A DNA stretch of 64,000 nucleotides, from assembly GCA_009869945.1 (NCBI GenBank), contig WIXG01000034.1, positions 1 through 64,000 of the forward strand, in the 5' to 3' direction. This document shows positions 22,569 to 33,671 of this stretch, one piece after another. The notes below the pieces were generated by a model. The model worked only from the letters and a program-made list of their open reading frames with translations, was not told the origin of the DNA and did not search any database. A program made the position numbers and the translations under genes. The first letter of the stretch is position 1. Each line of letters opens with the position of its first letter. This DNA is from Mesaphorura yosii (lineage: Eukaryota; Arthropoda; Collembola; Poduromorpha; Tullbergiidae).

Positions 22569-25500
22569 ATGCTGCTGCCCGTCCTTCTCCTCCACGGCCT
22601 TTTCGTCGCAGCCATCGCCACCTCCGCCGCACACCACTCGCAGCTCCTGTGCCATTCGCACTGTCACTGCCTCGACACATTCTTCCAGTGCACCCAACTG
22701 CTGCCCTCACTTCCAACTTGGGTCACAAAGCTGTAAGTAAAAACTACTCTAATTCTATGCCAGAGCTGAGTACAAACTATGTCAATTAATCTGTTTAGAA
22801 ACGTCAGTCATGTGGAACCGCCACTGGAGCTGGGTCACCTGCTCCGTCTCTCTGATCTCGACTCCCTGCAGCTTGATGGCAACAATTTCACTGTCCTTCC
22901 CCCCGCGCACGTATTCCCAGTCACACTCCGACAGCTTACCCTCGCAAAAAACCAGCTTGATGTCCTCGACCTGGCTGAAATCTCTCCTGCTCTCGTCCAG
23001 CTGGATGTCAGCCGCAATAGTATCAGCATCCTCCACAATAACCTCTCCGGGTCTATCAACCTCACCAGTCTGTAAGTTTTAGCATTACCCACGCCCTTCA
23101 ATTACCTAAAATAGTCACCCGTTTGACCATATTTTTGGTTTGCAGTAACATGGCTTCAAACCTTCTCGACACGCTCGATCCACATGCATTCCGTAACCTG
23201 GAGCACCTCACCGAGCTTCTGCTCTCTAGAAATAGACTCCGAACACTCCCCAAAGGCATCTTCGAGCCGCTCGTAAATCTCGAGAAGCTGTAAGTCACGA
23301 CGTCAATTTCATTAATCTGTGTTTATGCATTTTGCCACAATTTTTATGATTGAATGGTTGAATATTGCAGCGACCTGAGCAGAAATCGGCTGGAATTTCT
23401 GGACAGCATTCAGTTCCAGGGGCTACGGCAGCTGACTGAGCTTAGTCTGCGTCGAAATCACCTCTCCACTCTTTCTGACGGAGCCTTCTACGGCCTCGAA
23501 AGCATCCATGCACTCCTCCTCGATGGCAATGCGCTGCGAGCGATTGAGAAGCGGTGGTTGTACGGACTCAAGAGTCTACGCGTTCTCGGTCTAGCCAACA
23601 ACGAGCTGGTGGCGGTGGAAGATCACGCATGGGAACACTCCGACGCACTCACCGCGCTAGACCTAGCGAATAATCAGCTCCAGAGACTCGGCAAGCAAGC
23701 CTTCACCGGACTCAACTCCCTTGTCGCTCTTTCCCTCACACACAATGCACTCACCCATCTCGAGGAGGGTCTTTTCTCCGCACTCAATGCTCTCCAGGCG
23801 CTTGACCTCAGCAATAACCAACTCAGCTGGCCTCTGGAGGATGCACAAAACACCTTCATCGGGTTGCATCAGTGCAAAACTCTCAACCTCGCCAACAATC
23901 TCATCCGTCGCCTTCACCCGCAAGTCATGGTCCCACTTCCCAGCCTCAGACAACTCAACTTGTCAGCGAATCCACTCACGTGGTTCCCTCAAACTGCCGT
24001 AATACACCTTCAAAGACTCGACTTGGCAGTCGCCGATGTCACTACCCTCATCTGCGACTGCAAAGTAACATGGCTTCAGGCGAATCTAAATCAGCAGTCA
24101 ATAAGACTCGCCGCCAGAACGAGACACCAGAAACACCGCCACCCGACCAGCTCTACTTCGATGCCTCACACGTCAGTACTCTGCGCCCACCCGCCCTCTC
24201 TAGCCGGCACGCCTCTTCGTGAAGTTGACGTTGAGGACCTTCGCTGCTCGAAGGAACTGGAGCCACCGACATTTGCCCAACAGCCTCGGTCGCAAGTATT
24301 CCTGCTGGAGGGCACTGGGCGTCTGGAGTGTTCGGTAGAGGGGAGTGGTAATGAAACGGTAGAAGTAGAATGGCGCAAAAACCACGAAGAGTTGCCAACG
24401 CATGTGGACGGCGGTGTTCAGACGAGCCGGAGTCTCGGACCCTCGCAGCGGGTGACCTCCATCCTGGAGCTTCGCAACGTCAGCTGGGCGGATGGCGGTC
24501 GCTACCAGTGCCTGGCGAAAACGGCTCTTGGCGTCGCGTACTCGGAAAGCGCTAATGTGACAGTCCACTCCGCGCCGACCTTTGTAAAGCGGCCCAATAA
24601 CGTGAGCGTGCGATTGGGCTCTAACGCAAAGCTGGAGTGCGCCGCGACCGGATTTCCAGCGCCAGAGATAGGGTAAATCAGAATAGAAATAAATTGGCGA
24701 TTTTATGAGTAAGTATCAGTACCTTAACTGTGAACATTTAAATGTAAAAGGTTCCAAAAGGACGGTGGCGAAGACTTCCCTGCAGCCCTCGACCGCCGCT
24801 TCCACGTGATGCCCAACGATGATTCCTTCTTCATCATGGAAGCCAAGCTGGCGGACATGGGCACATACGCCTGCTCAGCCTCCAACTCAGCTGGCACTGT
24901 CCACGCCTACGCCAACGTGGTCGTCTACGATACGCCCTCATTTGTGGAGCGGATGCACGACGAAAGCGCTCTTGAGGGCTCCCACGCCATTCTCGAATGC
25001 CTCGCTTCCGGTTCACCACGCCCAGCCGTCACCTGGACAAAAGACGGCACTCCCCTCACCGAAGACGCCAAGTTCCACGTGGCTGACAACGGCTCCTTCC
25101 TCGTCATCAGGAATGTTGCAGCAGGCGACGCAGGACGCTACGAATGCCTCCTCACCAACGCAGTCGGAACTGCACGCGGGTCGTCAATCCTCACTGTCCA
25201 CGCAGCACCTGCCCGAGGCGGGTTGGACTCTGCCGCAATGACTGTGACCTTTATTATCATAGCTGTGTTTTGCGTCGTGGGCACATCCGCCGCCTGGGTC
25301 GTCGTAATTTACCGAACCAGGCAACGCTCCGCAGCCATCAAACACGTTTCTTCTCGCCCCGAAACGACACCCTTGACAAAGTTCCTGGAAGAGGCCGCCC
25401 CATCGCCTCTCCCACCGGGTCCGACCACGACGTTGGCACTGGAGGAGGTGCCCGGCGGCAGCCATTCGTCGTCATCATCGAGCAAAGATAGCGGCACGGG

Positions 25501-25840
25501 AGAGGAACTGGTTGTGCCGCATGAGTTTGACAACAAACACGTGCTGACGACATTCGGGACGCAGGTGCGCACTGCGTCTCCACTGCGGCTGGTTGCCAGC
25601 GGTGGTCCGCCGCTGTGTGGAGTTGGAGGGCTGGTGGAGGAGCCGAACGTGGTGGTGCTGGTGAAGAAAGGCGGTGAGAAGCTTGTCATTCGGGAAGCGA
25701 TGCGTGTGGAGATTCCTCTGCCGCCGCAACCGGAGCCCCAGCCGAGCAGTAAGCACATACATGAGCCAGAAGCGGAAATGCACAGAGAAGAGGAGTCGGG
25801 AGCTGTGGAGATTGGTGGTTGCACGTCGACTGCTGTGTGA
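22569..25840 (+). CDS. LRIG: LRIG/lambik-type receptor: leucine-rich repeats, three Ig domains, transmembrane
   Basis: LRIG proteins are type I membrane proteins that tune receptor tyrosine kinase and BMP signalling; the fly homologue is lambik. Exons: 22569-22732, 22799-23071, 23146-23289, 23371-24672 and 24751-25840, giving 990 aa. A signal peptide (MLLPVLLLHGLFVAAIATSA) leads to the LRR N-cap (CHSHCHCLDTFFQC). About 15 LRRs of the LxxLxLxxNxL type follow, then an LRR C-cap (CDCKVTWLQ to DLRC) and three Ig domains. WTKDGTPL and QKDGGEDFPAALDRRFHVMP are close matches to human LRIG ([20 protein letters not shown]). A transmembrane helix spans about 793-815, with a tail of roughly 175 residues rich in Ser/Pro/Glu, shorter than in vertebrates. 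A three-codon upstream ORF (22533-22544) lies in frame before the start. Most LRRs sit in one 1.3-kb exon. The coding GC content is visibly higher than in neighbouring genes. Confidence 0.93.
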
Positions 25841-26060
25841 AAGTATTCCTTGTAAGCAATCATTCCAGGCAATCAGACTAACTATAGCGACAGTAGCCAA
25901 AGTAGCCATAACTTAGAATATTTAAGTATTTGGGGAATTGAGCCCCGTGACTGTCTGTGACTGTTGATCATTTGCCATGCCTCGAGTATTTATTTTCCTT
26001 CTTGTTCCTTGCATCTCATGACTCGATTATGATTAGACATAAGACAATTAAAAGCAGAGA

Positions 26061-26066
26061 AATAAA
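26061..26066 (+). terminator. poly(A) signal of the LRIG gene
   Basis: AATAAA lies 221 bases beyond the LRIG stop codon. Confidence 0.55.
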
Positions 26067-26642
26067 TAGTATACATATTGAGATTGTGACGAGACAGTGT
26101 TTTATTTGCATGGGTAAGCGTGGCGCACCGGTGACTGGCGAAATCAGTGAAGTTTAATGTCCAGTTCAAGATTTAGCTATACCGAAGATCGGAAACCTGA
26201 AATTCCTGAAACCATTAAATTAATTTTGGTGTCAGCGCTAGCCAATTACAAAACTTGCCTTGCAAAGCAAAAAGCTCGATTATGTTGCATGTTTGGGTGA
26301 TGCCGTTTCATACTTACACAAAGAAGCGTACAATGTGTTCCGCGCTACCTTTCAACTGAAAGCATTTGCGTCGCACCATTGCATTATTGCTAGCCAAAGG
26401 CACACATACTCGCTAAATTAAATTAATTGAGAGTACAGAATTTTGAGATATCGTTTTAATAAAAAACGTTCAAATTCAGATTTGGGGTGTTTCGAAGTGG
26501 ACCTTTCCAAAAGTTACGTGTAATTAGAGTACGTTTACTAATAACACGGAATATACGAATACAGCTACGCTTTTGGAGAAGCGTGACTGAATAAGTGAAT
26601 AACTACAAGCATAAGGAATCGGAATAGAAGAAATTCGTTACA

Positions 26643-28975
26643 ATGTCGTCCTTATCAAGGTAACACTTTTAATTAATTAGTTCTTGATTCTCAAGTCTTA
26701 AATCCTACTTAGTATTATAAAATTGGGACGTCTTATCTTGTGTGGGCCGTTCGCTAATTATTCATGTAGCATTTGCTTAAATTATAGCGTTTTACCAGTG
26801 CCGACTAATTTCATTCGAGATCGGGATGACGAGAAGGCTCTGTACAAGTCAACTGCAGTGGTCGCCGTTCGGAAGGAAAGCCGTGCTCCACCTTATGGAA
26901 ATCGAAAGGGCTGGATACCACGAACTCAGGAAGTAAGCCTTCAGAATATAGTCAATATAGTCATAATACTAACCAGTTTGACGAAATTATCAAAACTTCT
27001 TCCTGTTTAGGACTTTGGTGATGGCGGAGCATTTCCTGAGGTTCATGTGGCTCAATACCCACTGGGTATGGGCAAGCCATCGACCGACGCAAGTTCGTCT
27101 TCTGCCTCCAATGCTCTTGCAGTACAACTAGATGCTGAAGGCAAAATTAAGTATGACGTCTTGGCAAGGCAAGGACATTCGAAAAACAAAGTCGTATTTT
27201 CGAAGTTTACCGACCTCCTGCCGAAGGAAATCACATCCGAGGACGATCCAGTGAGTAATTCCACATTGTTTGCATATCTTTGCGTTTGCTGAGCCACAAT
27301 GTTATAACGTTTACAGGAGCTTCAGAAACCTGACGAGGAGGAAATTAAAGACATCACCGAAAAGACGAGACAAGCTCTGGAAAAGTTAACTCAAGCAAAA
27401 ATCGCCGCTGCAATGCCAGTTCGATGTGCAGACAAGAAGGTTAGTTTAACTTTACTATACACATTTTGTGGACTGATTGTACCTGTATTATCCGACGCTT
27501 CTTCAACTTTTTGTATCCTTAGGCTGAAGCACAATTTATTCGTTACACTCCGTCGCAACAAGGTGGAGGATTCAATTCAGGAGCAAAACAGCGTGTCATT
27601 CGAATGGTTGAGATCCAGTCGGATCCAATGTCTCCACCTCGGTTCAAAATCAATACCAAAATACCGCGAGGCCCACCGTCACCTCCTGCTCCGGTTCTTC
27701 ATTCTCCTACCAGAAAAGTTACAGCAAAGGAGCAGAAGGAATGGAAAATCCCACCATGTATTTCAAATTGGAAGAACGCGAAGGTAAACTATGTTTCATT
27801 TTAACCTCCGAACCGAAATCATGTTGGAACGTACTTACGATACTTACGAATTGATTTTCATTCCATTTAGGGATACACAATTCCGCTAGACAAACGATTA
27901 GCTGCAGATGGACGAGGACTTCAACAAGTTCACATTAACGAAAATTTCGCGAAGCTGGCTGAGGCACTTTATATTGCTGACAGGAAAGCACGAGAGGCTG
28001 TTGAAATGAGAGCCCAATTGGAGAAGAAACTAGCCCAGAAGGAAAAGGAAAAGAAGGAGGAGCACTTGAGGGCACTCGCGGCCAAAGCTCGAGAAGAACG
28101 GGCTGGTATTCGCTACTCGAATGCAGGTTTGTGATCTCTCAAGACCTAGAAAGAGTTGTGAGTTTCTGTCCTGAGTCTTATATATATTTGATTTGATTTG
28201 TACAGACGACGATGTAAAAGAGCGTGACCAAATCAGGCATGAACGGCACAAGGACAGGCAACGTGAAAGAAACATTGCCAGAGCAGCTCCTGATAAGAGA
28301 AATCGTTTGGAACGCGAGAGAGAACGTGACATTAGCGAACAGATTGCTCTTGGCATGCCTGCAAAGTCCATTGCGGGTGGTGAGACACAGTTTGATTCGC
28401 GATTATTCAACCAATCAAGAGGAATGGACACGGGATTCGGTGATGATGAGACGTACAGCGTTTACGATAAGTAAGAGGACGTACTTTCGAGCTCTAGTTT
28501 GTGTAGTCTTCCGTTTGTACGAATTTCTAAATGGAATACTTTCTATTAATTTCAGACCTTGGCGACAGAACGCCGACATGGCTCAGGGATTGTATCGCCC
28601 CAAGAAGGGCGGTGACTCTGACGTGTATGGAGAAGATTTGGACACACTTATTAAAACAAACAGGTAACTTTTCTACTACTGCTTTCTGCTTTTCCCCTCA
28701 GTAATTGTCTCCCTGAAGCCGTTAAGTAATGAATTGCGTCTTCCTTCAGATTTGTTCCGGACAAAGAGTTCTCTGGCACCGATCGGTCAGCTGCGGCCTC
28801 AAGATCGGGCCCGGTTCAGTTTGAGAAGGAAGAGGAAGATCCCTTCGGTCTTGACCAGTTCTTGCAACAGGCTAAAAGATCTAGCAAACGGGGTCCAGAG
28901 CCTTCTGCTGGTTCTAGCAAAGCGGGTCCTTCCACCAGCAGTTCGAGTGGGGAAAAGCGCCGCCGAAGAGACTAA
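26643..28975 (+). CDS. SNW1: SNW domain protein (SNW1/SKIP/Prp45), spliceosome and transcription cofactor
   Basis: SNW1 is a nuclear protein of the active spliceosome and a transcription coregulator (fly Bx42). Exons: 26643-26659, 26788-26932, 27011-27250, 27317-27439, 27523-27783, 27871-28126, 28206-28470, 28556-28663 and 28750-28975, giving 546 aa (human 536). The first exon codes only MSSLS plus a split serine codon. It is joined to VLPVPTNFIRDRDDEKAL, matching the human N-terminus. Conserved blocks include PPYGNRKGWIPR, FGDGGAFPEVHVAQYPL, EKTRQALEK, the namesake SNW at 256-258 (PPCISNWKNAKGYTIPLDKR) and HINENFAKLAEALYIADRKA. Then come a charged Arg/Glu helix region, LFNQSRGMDTGFG, NRFVPDKEFSG, and a basic C-terminus ending EKRRRRD. 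All introns are short, roughly 66-130 bp. Identity is very secure. Confidence 0.97.
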
Positions 28976-29071
28976 ATATTTTAAAATAATTAATGTCACG
29001 CATGTTTCAGAAATCAGACAGATTTTCCCTTTAATATTTTATGTGTTGTAGATTATACCTTTTGTGATTAG

Positions 29072-29077
29072 AATAAA
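29072..29077 (+). terminator. poly(A) signal of SNW1
   Basis: AATAAA lies 97 bases past the SNW1 stop. PEX19 converges on it from the other strand and stops at 29279. A minus-strand ATTAAA at 29030-29035 is a possible PEX19 signal, so the two 3' ends may overlap. Confidence 0.6.
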
Positions 29078-29278
29078 CATTCAATTACATGTGTACAATT
29101 TTTGAATTTGCAGCAATTTTCACTTCACGTCAGTCTTCCACGAGAACATTTACTTCGTAAATAAATAAAGCGTAAAATAAAAGGAACTGTACAAGTTAAA
29201 ACTTAAGTAGGTCACAACTTCAATTAAAGTGCATGAGCTGCTAAATCGGGCCGGTGTGTGAACACGGAAAGCCGCATT

Positions 29279-30699
29279 TTACATTATTGCACACTGCGAA
29301 GCCATTGACGGGTCCAAAGTGGCCAGTCCATTTTGATCCATCTCGCCAACCAGTTCGGAAGGAGGAGGCCCGATATATTGAACCTGGAGCATTAAGTGAG
29401 TTGCGTGAAAGTCTGCAGAAAACACGAATGTGAATGGAAGGATGTAAAATTCTTTACCTTGAGCATCAGATCCGAAATTCTGTCGAAACGCTTGGATTTC
29501 ACATCGTCCGCGTCGGTTTCTTTCTCCTGTGCGTACTCTTGACATATTCTTCTCATGTACTCATATTGTTGGTTATATTTTTCGTATTGCGCTGAACTTA
29601 TCTTCTCACGGTTATCAGCCAGCCAGTCGGGATACTGAAATTAATTCCAAAATTAAACCGGGTTTGGTTGATGGAAGCTGCAGAATAAATAGAGCCTTAC
29701 TCGGTCAACTAAGTCGGTCAGAACGGGATGCAGGAGTTCCTTAGATAATAATTTCTGCATCATGTTGGTCATAAAAGGCAGAAATGAATTCATCTCGGCT
29801 TCATCGATTTCACCCTCGCCCATTCCGATGCCCAAGCTTCCCATCAACTTAGACAGATCGTCGTCGGAAAGTGGTGCCTGATTCTGCAATTATCAACGAG
29901 TTTCGGTTCAATTAGCTGGCCTGAGCTCCCGGCTACCGAGTGATTTAAGTGACATTTACCTCTAGAGTGCTGGTTTGCTGCTGAATGTTTTTGATAGCTT
30001 CGTTCAAAGAAGCAGCAATTCCGTCTGGACTAGCGGTGGTGCCGCTGCCACTTAGTGCGGCTGAAGTAGCTGCTTCAATTACTTTATGAAGACTGTCTCC
30101 CGCGTCACCTTTGGAAGTGGATGATCCAGGTGACGATGCAGCTGCTGAACAAAAACAACTTATTGTGAATTGTTGTTTATAATTTCCATACAATCGTTTA
30201 TACGGACAAACTTCTTACCCTGCCCCTGCCCAAGCAGCTCCCTCATATTCTTTTCGAATTGAGCAGTAGCTTCTCTGATAAACTCCTCGGACCACACGCT
30301 GTTCATATTCATTTCATCGACCGCCTTCTGGCCGTCATCTTTCCACGTGGACTTAGGCGGAGGTACAGCATTTCTGGAGTTGATGTTTTTTAGACAAGCA
30401 GCAGCGTCAAGAGCACCACTGGGAGGTGGAGGAGGCGGTTTGTCAAAATCCCCCAACGCATCTGCGAAGACAAGACGATGCGTAACACACAGAAACTCAC
30501 CAACTAAGGAAATTCGCTACTTACCATCCAATAGCGCGTCCAACTCAGGATCTAATTCTTCATCAGCCTTTCCTGAAGAAGTTACAGTTGATGAAGTTGA
30601 AACTTGAGACGGACCTGGCTGATGAGACGTTGATTCTGATGCATCCGCGTTTACAGGATCATCTTTATCTGAAGGTGCACCATCACCTTTAGGATCCAT
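29279..30699 (-). CDS. PEX19: PEX19, peroxisomal membrane-protein import receptor
   Basis: PEX19 is the cytosolic, farnesylated chaperone that binds peroxisomal membrane proteins and docks on PEX3. Exons from the 5' end: 30699-30525, 30461-30219, 30144-29960, 29883-29701, 29634-29458 and 29383-29279, giving 355 aa (human 299). The N-terminus is Ser/Asp-rich. The PEX3-binding region shows ELDALLDDALGDFDKP (human ELLESALDDFDKA), then a Pro run. ATAQFEKNMRELLGQ, PFMTNMMQKLLSKELLHPVL and YPDWLADNREKISSAQYEKY are conserved helices of the C-terminal cargo domain. GPPPSELVGEM matches human GHPPKELAGEM. The protein ends in a CaaX box, CAIM, predicting prenylation. The extra length comes from the N-terminus and from a Ser/Gly/Ala-rich segment in exon 3. 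The alternate AG choice at exon 3 (CAG|CAG) could add or drop one alanine. Confidence 0.96.
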
Positions 30700-31134
30700 T
30701 GTGCAAAATTTGACCTTCGTGTGACTCAAGCAAGCTGACTGCGAATTGGAATTGGAAACTGAAGCTATTGCGGTAGGCTGTGAGATAATTAACTTTACAC
30801 GGAACCAAGCCCAAAGAAGTGTAATGTGATGAAACTTTCACAATCAAATCTTCAGCTTCGTTCTCAGAGATCACTGCACAGCAAGGAAAAGGTGGATGAG
30901 AAGCATTCACCGCTGTTATTCCATGCGATATGAACCATTCGAAGCTTTCCTCTTTCCTCATCTATCTATCTATCTATTGAGTAAAATTATAGCCAGTCCG
31001 TCATTACCAGAAGTGACTTCATCATGAGAAGGGTGTGACAATTGTATTGTTCCTAATTTCACTCATCAAATCCAAAAAAGGAGACTTGGAAAATTCTACC
31101 GAAGTCGAGCTGAGAAGCTTCCATTGAAAGCACC
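30700..31134. promoter_or_regulatory. shared upstream region between PEX19 and PEN-2 (candidate bidirectional promoter)
   Basis: The start codons of PEX19 (minus) and PEN-2 (plus) lie 435 bases apart and point away from each other. No TATA box is obvious. The interval also contains a short (TCTA)n tract. Shared promoter function is inferred from the arrangement. Confidence 0.4.
30961..30977. repeat. (TCTA)n microsatellite
   Basis: About four consecutive TCTA units (TCTATCTATCTATCTAT) lie in the PEX19/PEN-2 intergenic region. Confidence 0.8.
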
Positions 31135-31638
31135 ATGGATTTAAGTCGAGCAACTAACGAAAGGAAGCTGTATCTTTGTAGGTGGTACTTCCGAGGTAAA
31201 CTTGCTAATTAAAAGTTATGTCTACTGAAATGTGGACACACTGGCCCCATAATTAGCGGTCTTCAGTGCAGTCTAGTCCCAAGTAAGCTCGTTTCAACTA
31301 AAGCGTGTTTGTTCTTTTGTTCTAGTCGGATTCCTATTGCTGCCATTTCTTTGGGGAGTCAATGCTGTGTGGTTCTTCAGGGAAGCCTTCTTTAAGCCCC
31401 ACTACAATGAGCAGAAGCAAATTAAACAATGTAAGCCTACTTTATTTAGTCATTCCTTATGCTCATTATGATGCCCAGCATTTTCTATTTCGTTGCAGAT
31501 GTCATTGGCTCTGGAATCGGTGCTCTGATTTGGTTGGCTGCGCTAACATCGTGGATCATTGCTTTCCAAATCCATCGAGCATCGTGGGGCGAACTGGGAG
31601 ATGATCTGTCGTTTGTGATACCAAAGGGAAGGGCTTAA
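31135..31638 (+). CDS. pen-2: PEN-2, gamma-secretase subunit
   Basis: PEN-2 (presenilin enhancer 2) is the smallest subunit of the intramembrane protease gamma-secretase, needed for presenilin maturation and Notch cleavage. Exons: 31135-31195, 31326-31430 and 31499-31638, giving 101 aa, exactly the human length. [56 protein letters not shown] and [20 protein letters not shown] align block by block with human PEN-2 and cover both membrane regions. The C-terminal DYLSF motif reads DDLSF here, followed by VIPKGRA. The gene is divergent from PEX19. Confidence 0.96.
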
Positions 31639-31877
31639 CAGCTGTATACTGGTGTTTAAAATATTGTATAACATGACATGACTGACTTAATTTATTTGAA
31701 TTATTCATAAGTTACGTTTTAATACTACCCTTCCGGCCATCCTAACAATGCATTGAATGGCTTAACGCTTAACTAGCAGTAAGCAGTATTCTTTTCACTT
31801 TTTATTTTACGCTAGCTTTGCCTGCATCAAATCGTGTAAATTGTAAAATTGTATTTAAATACGCTGGGGATTGGTTC

Positions 31878-31883
31878 AATAAA
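31878..31883 (+). terminator. poly(A) signal of PEN-2
   Basis: AATAAA lies about 240 bases after the stop. No earlier AATAAA was seen on the plus strand in this stretch. Confidence 0.6.
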
Positions 31884-32264
31884 CAAATCCAACCGTTGAC
31901 TTTATGGACTGCGGAGTGGCTAAAATTTTGCCAGCGTCTGTGGTCATTCATTCATCATTTGTAATTTTGACAGCAACTCCAGAAAACACGGACAGTACAA
32001 GTGCAATGGCTAGTGGCTCTTGAGCTGCGCACGCGCATCAAACATAGTAGAGCTTCTCAGCGTAACATAACAATTTTGCGGGAAATGTCTCGCTCGTGTA
32101 CATGTGCCTTGTATTTCTGACAGGACACTCGAGACTAACGACAACTTTCAGTGGCAATGTCAATCAATTCAATTCAGGGATGCTAGTAGTGTAATCCAGT
32201 GTGATCTGATCAAGTAGCTTCCAATCCCAAGAGAAATCCCAGTCCAAACGTTGCAGCAGCGAAG

Positions 32265-33014
32265 ATGAAATTTGATCCAGCCTTCCGAATCGTTGGGGAA
32301 AGAATAATTTTGATACCGTACAAGGAGTCGCATGTGGAGAAGTATCACGGCTGGATGAATGACCCGGAAATTCTTCGACTGACTGGGAGTGAAAGTCTGA
32401 AATTTGAGCAAGAGCTGGAGATGCAGAAGGAATGGGAACGCGACAGCAAAAGTAAGCATTGTTTACAACTTTACTAAAAAAAGAAATACAACACAAATCC
32501 ACTTCCAAGATTCAAGGTTTGTTCCGTTATTGTATTGTGTCGCGTCTAGAGTGCACGTTCATCATAATGGATAAAAGCAAGTACGACGAGTCTCAGGACG
32601 AAATTGCCTCAATTGTTGGTGACACCAACTTGTTCTTCGAAGTGTCCACCGACGGTGAAGCCGATGAATCGCCGACCCTGGCGGAGCCAGAGGACAGTGA
32701 AATTCAGAGATCTGCCGAGATTGAAGTTATGATTGCCGAATCCTGGGCGAGACGAAAAGGTCTTGCCAAAGAAGCCCTTGAGTTAATGATTCGATTCGGT
32801 ATGCACATTTGCACGATCATTGAACCCTTGCAATGATAAGGTTGACATTCTTTCATTTCTTGCAGGTACGAGAGAATTGGGGAAGACAAAATTCATAGCC
32901 AAGATAAAATGTGACAATGAGCCCAGTATCCTCCTTTTCCAGAAGCTGGGATTCAAGCAGGTTACTCAGCCAAACATCTTCGACGAGATTTCCTTCGAAC
33001 TCAACTGTTCTTAG
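32265..33014 (+). CDS. NAT9: NAT9-type GNAT N-acetyltransferase
   Basis: This is a GNAT-fold acetyltransferase of the conserved NAT9 group; the fly member has been linked to microtubule stability and JNK signalling. Exons: 32265-32451, 32550-32798 and 32866-33014, giving 194 aa (human 207). [35 protein letters not shown] and [12 protein letters not shown] match human NAT9 closely. The acetyl-CoA loop is [11 protein letters not shown] (R-x-x-G-x-A type), preceded by the beta strand IEVMIAE. The C-terminal motif is [20 protein letters not shown] followed by LGFKQV. An acidic insert ([17 protein letters not shown]) sits between the VGDTNLFF strand and IEVMIAE, where human NAT9 has a shorter loop. 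All phases fit. The neighbour SLC37A gene converges from the right. Confidence 0.95.
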
Positions 33015-33090
33015 CAAATATAATGACAAGACCCATTTTGTGAGATTTATGCTGATGCATTGATGATAACAACTGAGATTCTGACATTCC

Positions 33091-33096
33091 AATAAA
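33091..33096 (+). terminator. poly(A) signal of NAT9
   Basis: AATAAA lies 77 bases after the NAT9 stop. Confidence 0.65.
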
Positions 33097-33103
33097 TTAT
33101 GGC

Positions 33104-33109
33104 TTTATT
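33104..33109 (-). terminator. candidate poly(A) signal of the SLC37A gene
   Basis: TTTATT on the plus strand (AATAAA on minus) lies about 560 bases past the SLC37A stop and next to the NAT9 signal, so the convergent transcripts may overlap. I saw no nearer canonical AATAAA on the minus strand, but a variant signal could be used. Confidence 0.35.
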
Positions 33110-33671
33110 AATGCTCGACCATAGAAAAGATATTCATTTCGCTCTCTTCATTCTCTTAAATCATTTAACGAGCGTCGCGTAAAGTGGGACTGATTGAATT
33201 CTGAGTTGGACTTTGGAAGCGGCGGTGGTTATCAAAATAAAAATAGGTACAAGCAGGGGCATTATTTATCACAGATTATTGTTTTACATCGTTCGAACTA
33301 GGTAATCCTAGGTGCACGCAAGGTTGGAAGTACATTCTACGAATTGGATTTCATGCATTAAAAGAAGATTTTTCCTTCGCAGATCTATAACGGAACTTTC
33401 GCATCTAAAAGTTGTAATAAATGATTACAGTTAGAAATCTACAAATGTTTACTAAAAATAAAGAATCTATCTAAAAATGAATTAATAAAAATTTAGGAAG
33501 CCCAAATTGATGGAAGGGTAAAGAAAGGCAAAATGCACAAATGTACAACGGCACTACGCCACAAATAAGACACATGAATAAGTAAATCGAAAACAAAAGT
33601 CAGGGTATCAGGAAAACACACCCTTAACTATGCTCGAGTATTTGTGATTAAACGAGGCTGTCCTATAATTT

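Noticed and set aside
22388-22789. 133-codon plus-strand frame overlapping the LRIG 5' end
   Set aside because: It is a shadow frame in a GC-rich region; the LRIG frame has the signal peptide and Cys cap.
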